64,000 nucleotides of DNA from contig CAVWFH010000034.1 in NCBI GenBank assembly GCA_963754065.1, positions 248,001 through 312,000 on the forward strand. Direction: 5' to 3'. This document shows, piece by piece, positions 25,087 to 33,185 of this stretch (the first letter of the stretch is position 1; the number at the start of each line of letters is the position of its first letter). Made by a program: the position numbers and the translations under genes. The notes beneath the pieces are model-generated. The model was not told the DNA's origin. It did no database searches and was given only the letters and a program-made list of their open reading frames with translations. The stretch is from JALORV01 sp963754065. GTDB lineage: Bacteria; Pseudomonadota; Gammaproteobacteria; Burkholderiales; Burkholderiaceae_F.

Positions 25087-26655
25087 TCAGAATTCCGCCA
25101 CGCTTTGCTCAGCGGCTTTCTCGCCGAGGGTGTAGCCGCTGCCCTGCGCGACGCAGGAGCGCGCGAAGCGCAGGTTTGAGGCAAAGCCGGCATGCACGCG
25201 GTACAGCGGCTCGCCGCGATGCACCGTCTCGCCGAGCTTCCGGAACAGGTCCACTCCAGCCCCGCGCACCTTGGGGGCACCGGTCAGGCGTGCCAGTCGC
25301 ACCAGGTGCTCGTTGTCGATTGCGCTGACGACGCCATCGTGAGGGGCTTCGACCTCGAACGAGTGTGGCGCGATGTCCGGTCGATCGGGGTCGAACTCGT
25401 GGCGCCCCTGGGCGTCGATGATCGCGAGCATCTTCGCCAGCGCCCTGCCGGAGTCGAGGATGTCGCGTGCGATGGCAAAGCCCTCGCCGCCGCGCACGTC
25501 GGGATCGAACTCGATGACGCGGCCCGCCAGCCGCAACGCTTTCTGGCGCAGATCGGCCGGCGCGCGCGGGTCGCCGCCGAGCACGCGCATCACGTCGCGG
25601 GCCTCGAGCGACGGGCCGATGCCGTTGCCGACCGGCTGGCGACCATCGGTGATCACGACATCGAGTGTCAGGTGCAGTCGCTCGGCGACGTATTCGAAGA
25701 GCTTGCGCAACCGCTGCGCCTCGGGCATCGAACGGACCTTGGCGCTCGGCCCCAGCGGCAGGTCGAGCACCAGGTGCGTGGAACCCGCGGCGATCTTCTT
25801 CGACAGGATCGACGCCACCATCTGCCCGGGCGAATCGAGCGACAGCGGGCGCTCGACGGCGATCAGAGCATCGTCGGCCGGCGACAGGTCGGCGGTTCCG
25901 CCCCAGGCAAGGCAGCCGCGCAGCTCGCGCACGATCTCCTGCATGCGCTCGAACGACAGTTCGACGTTGGCCAGGCACTCCATCGTGTCGGCCGTGCCCG
26001 CCGGCGAAGTGATTGCGCGCGACGAAGTCTTCGGAATCAGCATGCCGTGCGCCGCGACGATCGGCACGATCAGCATCGAGGTGCGGTTGCCCGGTATGCC
26101 GCCGATCGAATGCTTGTCGACCACCGGGCGCTCGTGCCAGTCGAGCCGGCGGCCGGCCGCGACCATCGCTTCGGTCAGGTACACGACCTCCTCGCGGTCG
26201 AGGTCGAAGTGCCCGGTGGCGACTACGAAGGCGGCGAGCTCGAGCTTGCTGTAGCGGTGCTGCGCGACGTCGCGCATGATCGCCAGGTAGTCGGCACGCT
26301 CGAGCCGCTCGCCGCCAATCTTCCGACGCAGCGCGCCCATCGAGGCCGGCGACGACGCGTGCTCCACCTGAACCGACGTTCCCGCCGCCGCTCCGAGCTG
26401 CCGATACGCATCCTCGGACAGGCCGACCTCGGTCTCGCCGACGATCGCCGGATCGTCGACGATGTTGAGCGTTGCCAGGATCGAGCGTCCGTTGGCGCGT
26501 ACCTCGATCCGCGACAGTGCCTGGAAACCCTCAGTCAGGTAGAGGGGACACTTGCGGTGCAAGTACGCCACATTCTCGCGGTAGGTGTCGATGCCGACTC
26601 GGCGCACGCGCAGCGCCGTTCCCGCATTGTCGGAGGCGAGCGCGTCAGATCTCAT
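25087..26655 (-). CDS. Thymidine/AMP phosphorylase family protein (long, archaeal-type DeoA)
   Basis: A 522-residue enzyme. About 90 N-terminal residues form the extra domain seen in archaeal AMP phosphorylases and the long bacterial homologues; then come the class II nucleoside phosphorylase domains with VVDKHSIGGIPGNRTSMLIV (phosphate loop), TSSRAITSPAGTADTMECL and LSSKKIAAGSTHLVLDLPLG-like sequence, and ending in the lipoyl-like PYNP_C domain (APHDGVVSAIDNEHL). It cleaves a nucleoside or NMP with phosphate; AMP or CMP rather than thymidine is suggested by the architecture (inference). The ATG at 26655 overlaps the end of the MBL nuclease gene by 11 bases, so the two are coupled. Confidence 0.88.
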   Translation of the reverse strand: MRSDALASDNAGTALRVRRVGIDTYRENVAYLHRKCPLYLTEGFQALSRIEVRANGRSILATLNIVDDPAIVGETEVGLSEDAYRQLGAAAGTSVQVEHASSPASMGALRRKIGGERLERADYLAIMRDVAQHRYSKLELAAFVVATGHFDLDREEVVYLTEAMVAAGRRLDWHERPVVDKHSIGGIPGNRTSMLIVPIVAAHGMLIPKTSSRAITSPAGTADTMECLANVELSFERMQEIVRELRGCLAWGGTADLSPADDALIAVERPLSLDSPGQMVASILSKKIAAGSTHLVLDLPLGPSAKVRSMPEAQRLRKLFEYVAERLHLTLDVVITDGRQPVGNGIGPSLEARDVMRVLGGDPRAPADLRQKALRLAGRVIEFDPDVRGGEGFAIARDILDSGRALAKMLAIIDAQGRHEFDPDRPDIAPHSFEVEAPHDGVVSAIDNEHLVRLARLTGAPKVRGAGVDLFRKLGETVHRGEPLYRVHAGFASNLRFARSCVAQGSGYTLGEKAAEQSVAEF

Positions 26656-28036
26656 AGCGCGTGGCCGGCGCGGCAACGGTCGTCGGCCACTTCAATTCGC
26701 GGGCGATGCGCGCCGACAGCATGTGCGCGGCCTCGGGCTCGCCGTGCACCAGGTAGGTCATCTTCGGCTTGCGCTGCGCTCCTTCCAGCCAGCCCATCAG
26801 CGCATCCTGGCCTGCGTGCGCCGACAGCCCACCGAGGGTGTGGATCGAGGCGCGCACCGGGATCAGTTCATTGAACATGTTCACCGCGCGTGCGCCGTCG
26901 ACAATGCGTCGGCCGAGCGTGCCCGCCGCCTGAAAGCCGGTAAAAAGCACGCCACATTCTCGCCGCGGCAGGTTGTGCCGCAGGTGGTGCCGAATCCGGC
27001 CTGCCTCGCACATGCCGCTCGCGGCAATGATCACTGCACCGTTACGGATCGAGTTGAGGAACATCGAGTCATCGACATCCTCCGTGTAACGCAATGCGAA
27101 CGGCAGTTTGCGGGCGCGCTGGGCCTGATGGAACTCGTGCGCCAGTTCATCCAGGGCTTCGAGGTGGCGAAACGTGACCTCGCTCGCCTGCGCCGCCAGC
27201 GGCGAATCGACGAACACCAGCGGCACACGGATGCGATGCGCCTTGGCCAGCCGGTACAGCAGCACCAGGAGTTCCTGGGTCCGCCCGAGCGCGAAGGCAG
27301 GCACGATGACGTTGCCGTGCCGTTCCTGCAACACGTCGTGCATGACGTCGACCAGTTCGGCTTCCGTGTCCTCCATGCTGCGGTGATTGCGATCGCCATA
27401 GGTGGACTCCAGCACCAGTACGTCGGCCTCGGCGAGCGGTTCGCGATCGCGCACGACCAGGGGCGAGGCTTCGCCGAGGTCACCGGACACGACGAGCAGG
27501 CGCGTGCGCCCGCCGTCGCGCAGGCGGATCTCCGCAAACGCCGCGCCGACGATATGCCCGGCACTGCGCAGTCGCACCGAGATGGCCGGGTGCGGCTTGA
27601 ACTCCACGTCGTAGGGCACGCCGATCAGGCGCAACGCCAGGCGATCGACGTCCTCGGCGGTGTACAGCGGCGCCTCGGTGACAGGCTTGCGGCGATCGCG
27701 GGGGCGGCGGTTCGCGCTACGCGTCTGCACATGCGCGCTGTCCTTCAGCATCACCGGGACCAGGTCGGCCGTCGGTTTGGTGCAGTAGATCTGCGGCGCG
27801 TGCCGGCCCGGCACGGCGAAGCGCGGCAGCAGGCCGCAATGATCGACGTGGGCGTGCGTCAGCAGCACGAAGTCGAGGCGGCCGAGGTCACGCGCATACG
27901 CCTCGCGATTCTTGCGGGGTGCCTCGCGACCGCCCTGGAACATGCCGCAGTCGACCAGGAAGCGCACATCGCCGGCCTCGACCAGCAGGTTCGACCCGGT
28001 CACTTCGCCGGCGGCACCGTGGAACGTCAGGCGCAT
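26645..28036 (-). CDS. MBL-fold beta-CASP nuclease (CPSF-like RNA metallo-hydrolase)
   Basis: A 463-residue enzyme with the zinc motif LTHAHVDHCGLLP (about residues 60-72), VSGDLG and ESTYGDR in the metallo-beta-lactamase part, the beta-CASP region with VIVPAFALGRTQELL and IIAASGMCEAGRIRHHL, and a C-terminal His site (LSAHAGQD, VHGEPEAAHML). These are ribonucleases or RNA-processing enzymes of the CPSF73/RNase J superfamily. It overlaps the start of the archaeal-type phosphorylase, as seen in other proteobacteria, and suggests RNA degradation to nucleotides followed by phosphorolysis (inference). No signal peptide. The divergent radical-SAM gene starts 82 bases away. Confidence 0.9.
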   Translation of the reverse strand: MRLTFHGAAGEVTGSNLLVEAGDVRFLVDCGMFQGGREAPRKNREAYARDLGRLDFVLLTHAHVDHCGLLPRFAVPGRHAPQIYCTKPTADLVPVMLKDSAHVQTRSANRRPRDRRKPVTEAPLYTAEDVDRLALRLIGVPYDVEFKPHPAISVRLRSAGHIVGAAFAEIRLRDGGRTRLLVVSGDLGEASPLVVRDREPLAEADVLVLESTYGDRNHRSMEDTEAELVDVMHDVLQERHGNVIVPAFALGRTQELLVLLYRLAKAHRIRVPLVFVDSPLAAQASEVTFRHLEALDELAHEFHQAQRARKLPFALRYTEDVDDSMFLNSIRNGAVIIAASGMCEAGRIRHHLRHNLPRRECGVLFTGFQAAGTLGRRIVDGARAVNMFNELIPVRASIHTLGGLSAHAGQDALMGWLEGAQRKPKMTYLVHGEPEAAHMLSARIARELKWPTTVAAPATRYEI

Positions 28037-28118
28037 GCTTCCTAACCCTGTCGGATGGACGATTCCAGTCTAGCGACGGAGCGGCCGGCCGCAGCGCAAC
28101 GCTATGCTTCCTTGAGTT

Positions 28119-29582
28119 ATGCCAAGCATCGTGCTCGCCACGCTCAATGCCCGCTACGCGCACGCGTCGCTCGGGCTGCGCTGCCTGCGCGCCAACATGG
28201 GCGACCTGCGAGACGACACGGTCATCCGCGAGTTCGTGATTCGCACGCCGCCCGAACAGATCGTTGCCGACCTGCTTGCGCTGCAGCCGAGCATCGTCGG
28301 TCTGGGCGTCTACATCTGGAACGTCCGGCAGACGAACCGTGTTGTCGAGCTGCTGAAGGCCGCAGCGCCTCGAATCGTCGTGGTTCTGGGTGGACCGGAG
28401 GTCAGTCACGAGATCGAAGTCCAGCCGATTTGCCGGCTCGCGGATCACATCGTCACCGGCTGGGGCGATGTGACCTTTCCCCGGCTTGCGCGCCAGCTGC
28501 TCGCGGGGCCGCGGCCTCTGGTGAAGGTCCATCCGGGCGAACAGCCGCCGCTCGCGGACCTCGCCATGCCCTACGCCGAGTACACGGCCGCGGATCTGCG
28601 GCACCGGCATGTCTACGTGGAGGCGTCGCGTGGCTGCCCGTTCAAGTGCGAGTTCTGTCTCTCGGCGCTCGACAAGACCGCGTGGCCGTTTCCGCGCGAA
28701 CGTTTCCTGCAGGAACTCGATAGCCTGTGGCAGCGTGGTGCGCGTCGTTTCAAGTTCGTCGACCGCACGTTCAACCTTCGGACCGAAACATCGGTCGCCA
28801 TCCTCGATTTTTTCCTGCAGCGCCTGGAGCACGCACCGGACGATCCACCGTTCCTGCACTTCGAGCTGATCCCGGATCACCTGCCGGAGGCGCTGCGTGC
28901 GCCGCTGATGCGATTTCCGCGCGGTTCGCTGCAACTCGAGATCGGCATCCAGACCTTCAATGCCGAGGTGCAGGCGCTGATCTCGCGGCGGCAGGACAAC
29001 GCTGCAGCCGAATCCAACCTGCGCTGGCTGCGCGAACACACCGCGGCCCACCTGCATGTCGACCTGATCGCCGGGCTGCCGGATGAAGACCTCGACTCGC
29101 TGGCTGCCGGATTCGATCGCCTGATCGGCCTGGGTCCGCACGAGATCCAGCTCGGGATCCTGAAGCGGCTGCGCGGCACACCGATCGGCCGCCACAGCGA
29201 ACGCTGCGCCATGCGCTACAGCGACGAGGCCCCGTATGAAGTACTGTCAACGGGGCGTATCGACGCCGCGACGATGCAGCGGATCAAGCGCTTTGCTCGC
29301 TACTGGGACCTGATCGCCAACTCCGGACGCTTTCCGCGAGCGCTTTCACGACTGCTCGGTGACGCCCCATTTACCCGGTTCATGGCCTTCGCGGACGCGA
29401 TGTTCGCGTCGACCCGCCGCACGCACGGCTTCGCCGTCGAGGAAGTCTATGCGCAGGTGCACGCGGGACTGATGCGCCACGGAATCCCCGAGGCCGATGC
29501 ATCGATGTTGCTGGCGCTGGACTACCGCGACAGCGGGGCGCGCGGCAAATTGCCGTTCGCGACAGCCGGCGCTGGACCGTAG
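28119..29582 (+). CDS. B12-binding-domain/radical SAM protein (DUF4080 family)
   Basis: A 487-residue protein. The N-terminal part (about 1-140) is a cobalamin-binding-like Rossmann fold (STRANDS around IVLATLNARYAHASLGLRCL, VGLGVYIWNVRQTNRV, VVLGGPEVSHEI). Radical SAM follows with SRGCPFKCEFCLSALDKTAW (CX3CX2C for the 4Fe-4S cluster), KFVDRTFNL and LQLEIGIQTFN. The C-terminal about 130 residues match DUF4080. No DxHxxG signature for base-off B12 is apparent, so cobalamin may not be bound. Related enzymes modify tetrapyrroles, lipids or RNA; the substrate is unknown. It is divergent from the MBL nuclease gene. Confidence 0.88.
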   Translation: MPSIVLATLNARYAHASLGLRCLRANMGDLRDDTVIREFVIRTPPEQIVADLLALQPSIVGLGVYIWNVRQTNRVVELLKAAAPRIVVVLGGPEVSHEIEVQPICRLADHIVTGWGDVTFPRLARQLLAGPRPLVKVHPGEQPPLADLAMPYAEYTAADLRHRHVYVEASRGCPFKCEFCLSALDKTAWPFPRERFLQELDSLWQRGARRFKFVDRTFNLRTETSVAILDFFLQRLEHAPDDPPFLHFELIPDHLPEALRAPLMRFPRGSLQLEIGIQTFNAEVQALISRRQDNAAAESNLRWLREHTAAHLHVDLIAGLPDEDLDSLAAGFDRLIGLGPHEIQLGILKRLRGTPIGRHSERCAMRYSDEAPYEVLSTGRIDAATMQRIKRFARYWDLIANSGRFPRALSRLLGDAPFTRFMAFADAMFASTRRTHGFAVEEVYAQVHAGLMRHGIPEADASMLLALDYRDSGARGKLPFATAGAGP

Positions 29583-29773
29583 GCGCACTGTCGCCAGACA
29601 ATCGGTCGCCCTGGAGCGGCAGCAACGCCACCTGCGCGGCTGAGCCATCCGCCGTTGGCCGTTCCGGCGAGACGGTGCATCGGCTGAATGGACGCTCGCA
29701 GTCGCCGTCGATTCGGTGTTTCGGCACCGACCGTCCGGCGCTAGCATCGCCGGCAGGAGCCTCGGTATCGACC

Positions 29774-30523
29774 ATGGCCTGGCAAGCGATCGAGACGATT
29801 CCGATACGCATCGACGCCCCGATTTCTGCGGAGCGCGCCGAGGCCGTGCGCGCCGCGCTGCTGACGCGGGCGCTGCCGCTCGCCCGGATGGTGCATGGCC
29901 GCGCCGAGCCGCTCGCCACGGCATCGCTGGTGGCCGATGGACCGACCCTCGCACTGCTGACGGCCGCACACATCTTCGACCACGTCGCCGCTGGCGATCT
30001 CGCGATCCCGCTGCCGCGTGAGGCGGCGTGGGCGTGCCTGCGTTCAGTGCGGGTGCGCGTCATCGTTCATCCGGAACGCGATCTTGCCCTGGTACTGATC
30101 GACGATTCCGCACTCGTGCGCCGCCTGCGCGCCAACTGGATGCCGGTGTCCACGGCGCATCTGCGACTCGACGGCGGGGATGAGAGGACGCCGCTGCTGT
30201 ACGCGGTGGCAGGCTACCCGGTGTCGCAGGCGCGGCGCCTGGAGGGTTCGGTCTACATGAAGCCCGTCGTGGTGTTCACCAGTGCGCTCGACGCGGAGCG
30301 GCTCGCCTACGCGCGCACCGCAGAGCGCATCGATGGCCTGGCGATCCACACACCTGAACTGGACGGCGTCTCGGGCGCGCTGGTCTGGGCGATCCACGAG
30401 GGCGAGCCCTCGGCCGACTGCCTACTTTGCGCTGCGGCCGTGCAGGTGGGCTTCGCGCACGATCGCTACGTGCGGACCGAGTCGCTGCGATCGGCGCCGG
30501 CGCTGTTCCGGCGATTCCACTGA
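29774..30523 (+). CDS. Trypsin-like fold protein, no signal peptide
   Basis: A 249-residue protein from the ATG at 29774 (a longer in-frame reading starts 99 bases earlier; its extra residues are low-complexity). A possible Ser-protease triad is visible: His in LTAAHIFDHV, Asp in ERDLALVLID and Ser in DGVSGALVWAI, in the order and spacing of a chymotrypsin fold. There is no signal peptide, unlike most bacterial trypsin-like proteases, so it would act in the cytoplasm or be inactive as a scaffold. I know no close relative. Next gene is convergent. The functional call is inference from these three motifs. Confidence 0.6.
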   Translation: MAWQAIETIPIRIDAPISAERAEAVRAALLTRALPLARMVHGRAEPLATASLVADGPTLALLTAAHIFDHVAAGDLAIPLPREAAWACLRSVRVRVIVHPERDLALVLIDDSALVRRLRANWMPVSTAHLRLDGGDERTPLLYAVAGYPVSQARRLEGSVYMKPVVVFTSALDAERLAYARTAERIDGLAIHTPELDGVSGALVWAIHEGEPSADCLLCAAAVQVGFAHDRYVRTESLRSAPALFRRFH

Positions 30524-30586
30524 CCTCGCTGCGCACGTCGCCTGGTGCGCCGACTCATCGGCCTTGCCGAGGTGTCCCGCCGTGGC

Positions 30587-30883
30587 TCAGGCAGACACCT
30601 CGTTGTTCATCTGCGGTCCCGGATCGTTGCGGCGGCGAGCCGGTGCGTGCACGTGAACGTCGTTTGCGGCTTCGAAGGCGTGCAGAGGCAATCCGTCGAA
30701 CATCTCTGCCGCCGCCAGCGTTTCATTGACGACATCAGGCAAGTGGCGCGGAGCGTCGGAGACGACGGTGGTGCCCAGCAGGACGAGGAACGTTGCGAGC
30801 GCGCCGAAAACGGCGCCGGCGAACGTTCGATGGACGCGTCGCCGGGCTCTCCTGGGAATCGCGGGGTTCGTCGGGGTCGGCAT
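30587..30883 (-). CDS. Small single-span membrane protein
   Basis: A 98-residue product from the ATG at 30883, which has GTGGAG 8 bases upstream, better than the in-frame codons before it. A basic N terminus (RRARRRVHRT) is followed by one transmembrane helix (GAVFGALATFLVLLGTTVV, about residues 20-40) and a hydrophilic tail with several His. Function unknown. The ribosome site and membrane helix make it a likely real gene. Confidence 0.6.
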   Translation of the reverse strand: MPTPTNPAIPRRARRRVHRTFAGAVFGALATFLVLLGTTVVSDAPRHLPDVVNETLAAAEMFDGLPLHAFEAANDVHVHAPARRRNDPGPQMNNEVSA

Positions 30884-31063
30884 GTCGAGTCTCCACAGAT
30901 GAGCCGTGCTATGGCGGCGCGACGACACGCACCGCATCGGATGGCTCGAACAGTAGGGCCTTGATGTCGCGCCGACGACGGACCAATCGGTACGTCCGAC
31001 GCGGACTATTCGACAGTCGAGTGCGACCGGTTCAGATGGAGTTGCGAACGCTGGTGACGGTGA

Positions 31064-31648
31064 TCAGCCGTGCGCCCAGCGCGAGTGCCGCGGCAGCGAC
31101 GCCTGAAGGAACACCATCTGGTCGGCGAGGATGCGTCGATTGCTGAGGATGAAGCCTTCATTGCGGCAGACGGCATAGGGCACATAGAGCAGCGGCATGT
31201 GCGCTTCTTCGGGCCGACGGCTGCCCTTGCGCGTGTTGCACGAACGGCAGGCGGTGACGACGTTGGTCCACTCGTGCCGGCCGCCGCGCGACACCGGCAG
31301 AATGTGTTCCACGGTGAGTTCGAGTTCCACGAAATGGCCGCCGCAGTAGGCGCAGACCTGCCGGTCGCGGGCGAACAGCCGGTGCTTGGTGAGGCCGACG
31401 TGCGCGTGACCGAAAGGAATCCGGTGGCGCCCACGGATCATCACGATCGAACTCGTGACGAATTCGGAGCGCAGGCCTGTGGACTCCTGCAGCCCGCCGG
31501 CCATGCCGAAGAGGTTTTCACCGAGATCGGTGACGACCTTGCCTGACGCGTAGTAGCGCGCAGCTCGCTGCATCAACGCCCAACGGACCGGCTGGCCCTG
31601 GGAGTCGATGATCAGGATCTTCGGTACGTACTCCGGCACATAAGCCAT
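31064..31648 (-). CDS. HNH endonuclease family protein
   Basis: A 194-residue protein starting at the ATG at 31648 (MAYVPEYVPKILI). The HNH core is clear: VCAYCGGHFVELELTVEHIL with the first Cys pair and the His, then VSRGGRHEWTNVVTACRSCN with the Asn and second Cys pair, and the trailing NTRKGSRRPEEA. This is the typical McrA-like HNH of a widespread family of stand-alone bacterial proteins of unknown target. It lies 49 bases downstream of a short gene on the same strand. Not obviously linked to a mobile element. Confidence 0.9.
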   Translation of the reverse strand: MAYVPEYVPKILIIDSQGQPVRWALMQRAARYYASGKVVTDLGENLFGMAGGLQESTGLRSEFVTSSIVMIRGRHRIPFGHAHVGLTKHRLFARDRQVCAYCGGHFVELELTVEHILPVSRGGRHEWTNVVTACRSCNTRKGSRRPEEAHMPLLYVPYAVCRNEGFILSNRRILADQMVFLQASLPRHSRWAHG

Positions 31649-31697
31649 GGTGCCGCAGATTGTGCCACGCGGCCGGCTTGCGCGGCGTGGGGCCGAA

Positions 31698-31967
31698 TTA
31701 CGGCAGCGGCCGACCCCAGTCAGTGGCGCGGAAGGCGATCTGCGTGCCGTCGTCGAGTTGCACCACCGGCTGCGGTTCGGCCGCCGTGCGCAGCACGACC
31801 ACGCGCCCGTGCGAACCGTTGGCCCGGTGCTGCACATCGTCGCCGTCGTGCAGGCCGTGACGCATCAGTTCCCGCATTACTTCCAGGACCTTGCGGTCGT
31901 GCGAGATGCAGTCGAGCTTGTCCTGCAGGGACAGCGGCGGCGAGTTGCGTGGTACCCGGGATTCCAT
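31698..31967 (-). CDS. Small hypothetical protein upstream of HNH
   Basis: An 89-residue product with a helical N-terminal half (LSLQDKLDCISHDRKVLEVM) and a beta-like C-terminal half (GRVVVLRTAAEPQPVVQLDD, then TQIAFRATDW). It has no signal peptide and no family I recognise. It precedes the HNH gene in the same direction. No strong ribosome site. The alternation of helix and strand supports coding. Confidence 0.55.
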   Translation of the reverse strand: MESRVPRNSPPLSLQDKLDCISHDRKVLEVMRELMRHGLHDGDDVQHRANGSHGRVVVLRTAAEPQPVVQLDDGTQIAFRATDWGRPLP

Positions 31968-32048
31968 TGCGCGGTCGAAACGAGGTGACGCGGCATTCTG
32001 GGCGGGCCTCGCTTCCTGCGGAATTCGGTCTTACCCGGGGCAGGCACG

Positions 32049-32540
32049 TCAACGGCGATCGCCGTCGCGAATCCGCCACGGGTCCATACCGGTCTCGGTC
32101 CGGTCGACGACGCCGTCCTTGTTGAAGTAGATGAACATCGCTGCGTAGAACCCGCCCTGGATGAAATAGCGGTACATGAAGGCCGTTTCATCCTTCAGAT
32201 GAAACGTAAACGTTTCGGCCGGCGGGCCGAACTCGCGCAGGATGTCGGCGCGGGTGTCACGGCCGCTCTTGATGCGTGCGAACACCTCGTCGCTCATCAC
32301 CTGTTCGTTGCGCACGACGCGTCCCTGAGCATCGAAGTCGATGTTCCAGACGAACTGGTTGTTGGGCTGGCCGGAATACTGCCAGCGCGTGCCGCCGCCA
32401 GGCAGCGGCATCGTGGCGGTCGGGGTGCCCGCGGTCGAGCGCACTGACGACTCGTCGGCACCGGGCCGGACCGAGCCCGGCACGCCGCAGGCGGCCAGGG
32501 CGGACGCCAGGAGGAGTCCCGGCAGAATGTGACGAAGCAT
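32049..32540 (-). CDS. Outer-membrane lipoprotein with a SmpA/OmlA-like domain
   Basis: A 163-residue product. The ATG at 32540 has AAAGGA 9 bases upstream; a much longer reading frame to the left is antisense to the neighbours and is rejected. A lipobox is clear (LLLASALAACGV, lipidated Cys at about residue 18). The mature part contains GRDTRADILREFGPPAETFT, the helix-strand signature of BamE/SmpA-type modules, and WNIDFDAQGRVVRNEQVMSD. It should sit on the inner leaflet of the outer membrane or remain periplasmic; a role in assembly is inferred from the fold only. It is divergent from the SRPBCC gene. Confidence 0.8.
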   Translation of the reverse strand: MLRHILPGLLLASALAACGVPGSVRPGADESSVRSTAGTPTATMPLPGGGTRWQYSGQPNNQFVWNIDFDAQGRVVRNEQVMSDEVFARIKSGRDTRADILREFGPPAETFTFHLKDETAFMYRYFIQGGFYAAMFIYFNKDGVVDRTETGMDPWRIRDGDRR

Positions 32541-32600
32541 ATGCACAATCCTTTCGTGCGCGGCTACGCTGCGCACCTGGCTTAGGTCAAGGAGGTGACC

Positions 32601-33131
32601 ATGAAATGGCTCAAGCGCATCGTGGTGGCAGTTGTGGCGGTCATCGCACTGCTGCTGGTCATCGGGATGCTGTTGCCGTCGGGTTTCAAGGTGCAGCGAT
32701 CGGTACAGGTCGCTGCACCACCGTCCAAGATATACCCTTTGATCGCCGATCCGCGGCAGTGGAAGAACTGGACCGTCTGGAACCAGCGCGACCCCGCGAT
32801 GCAGGTGCAGTACTCCGGTGCGGACAGCGGCACGGGTGCCAAGTGGAGCTGGCAAAGCAAGACCGAGGGTAACGGCGTGATGGAGTTCACCGCGGCGGTG
32901 CCGAACGAGCGGATCGTCTATGCGCTGTCGTTTCCGGACATGGGCATGTCGTCGCGCGGTGAACTGCAGCTGGTGCCCGACGGCGCAGGAACGCGCATCA
33001 CGTGGACCAACGAGGGCGACATGGGTAGCAGTCCCGTCAACCGCTATTTCGGCCTGATGATGGACTCGCTCGTTGGCCCCGACTTCGAGGGTGGACTGAA
33101 GAACCTGAAGGCGGTGGCCGAGCGCGGCTAG
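32601..33131 (+). CDS. SRPBCC-family protein with an N-terminal membrane anchor
   Basis: A 176-residue product from the ATG at 32601, preceded by GGAGGTGA (a consensus ribosome site). It has an N-terminal transmembrane helix (VVAVVAVIALLLVIGMLL) and a START-like SRPBCC fold (VQRSVQVAAPPSKIYPLIAD, then WSWQSKTEGNGVMEF and GTRITWTNEGDM). These domains bind hydrophobic ligands. Its role is unknown. It sits 54 bases before an MFS transporter on the same strand. Confidence 0.85.
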   Translation: MKWLKRIVVAVVAVIALLLVIGMLLPSGFKVQRSVQVAAPPSKIYPLIADPRQWKNWTVWNQRDPAMQVQYSGADSGTGAKWSWQSKTEGNGVMEFTAAVPNERIVYALSFPDMGMSSRGELQLVPDGAGTRITWTNEGDMGSSPVNRYFGLMMDSLVGPDFEGGLKNLKAVAERG

Positions 33132-33185
33132 AAGGAGGTCGCGATTCCGCGCGGACGGACACGCCGGAACGCGAGCGAGAAAAGC

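Noticed and set aside
31891..32130. Small plus-strand frame near the HNH neighbour
   Set aside because: It is antisense to the small gene upstream of HNH and to the lipoprotein gene, with no ribosome site or features.
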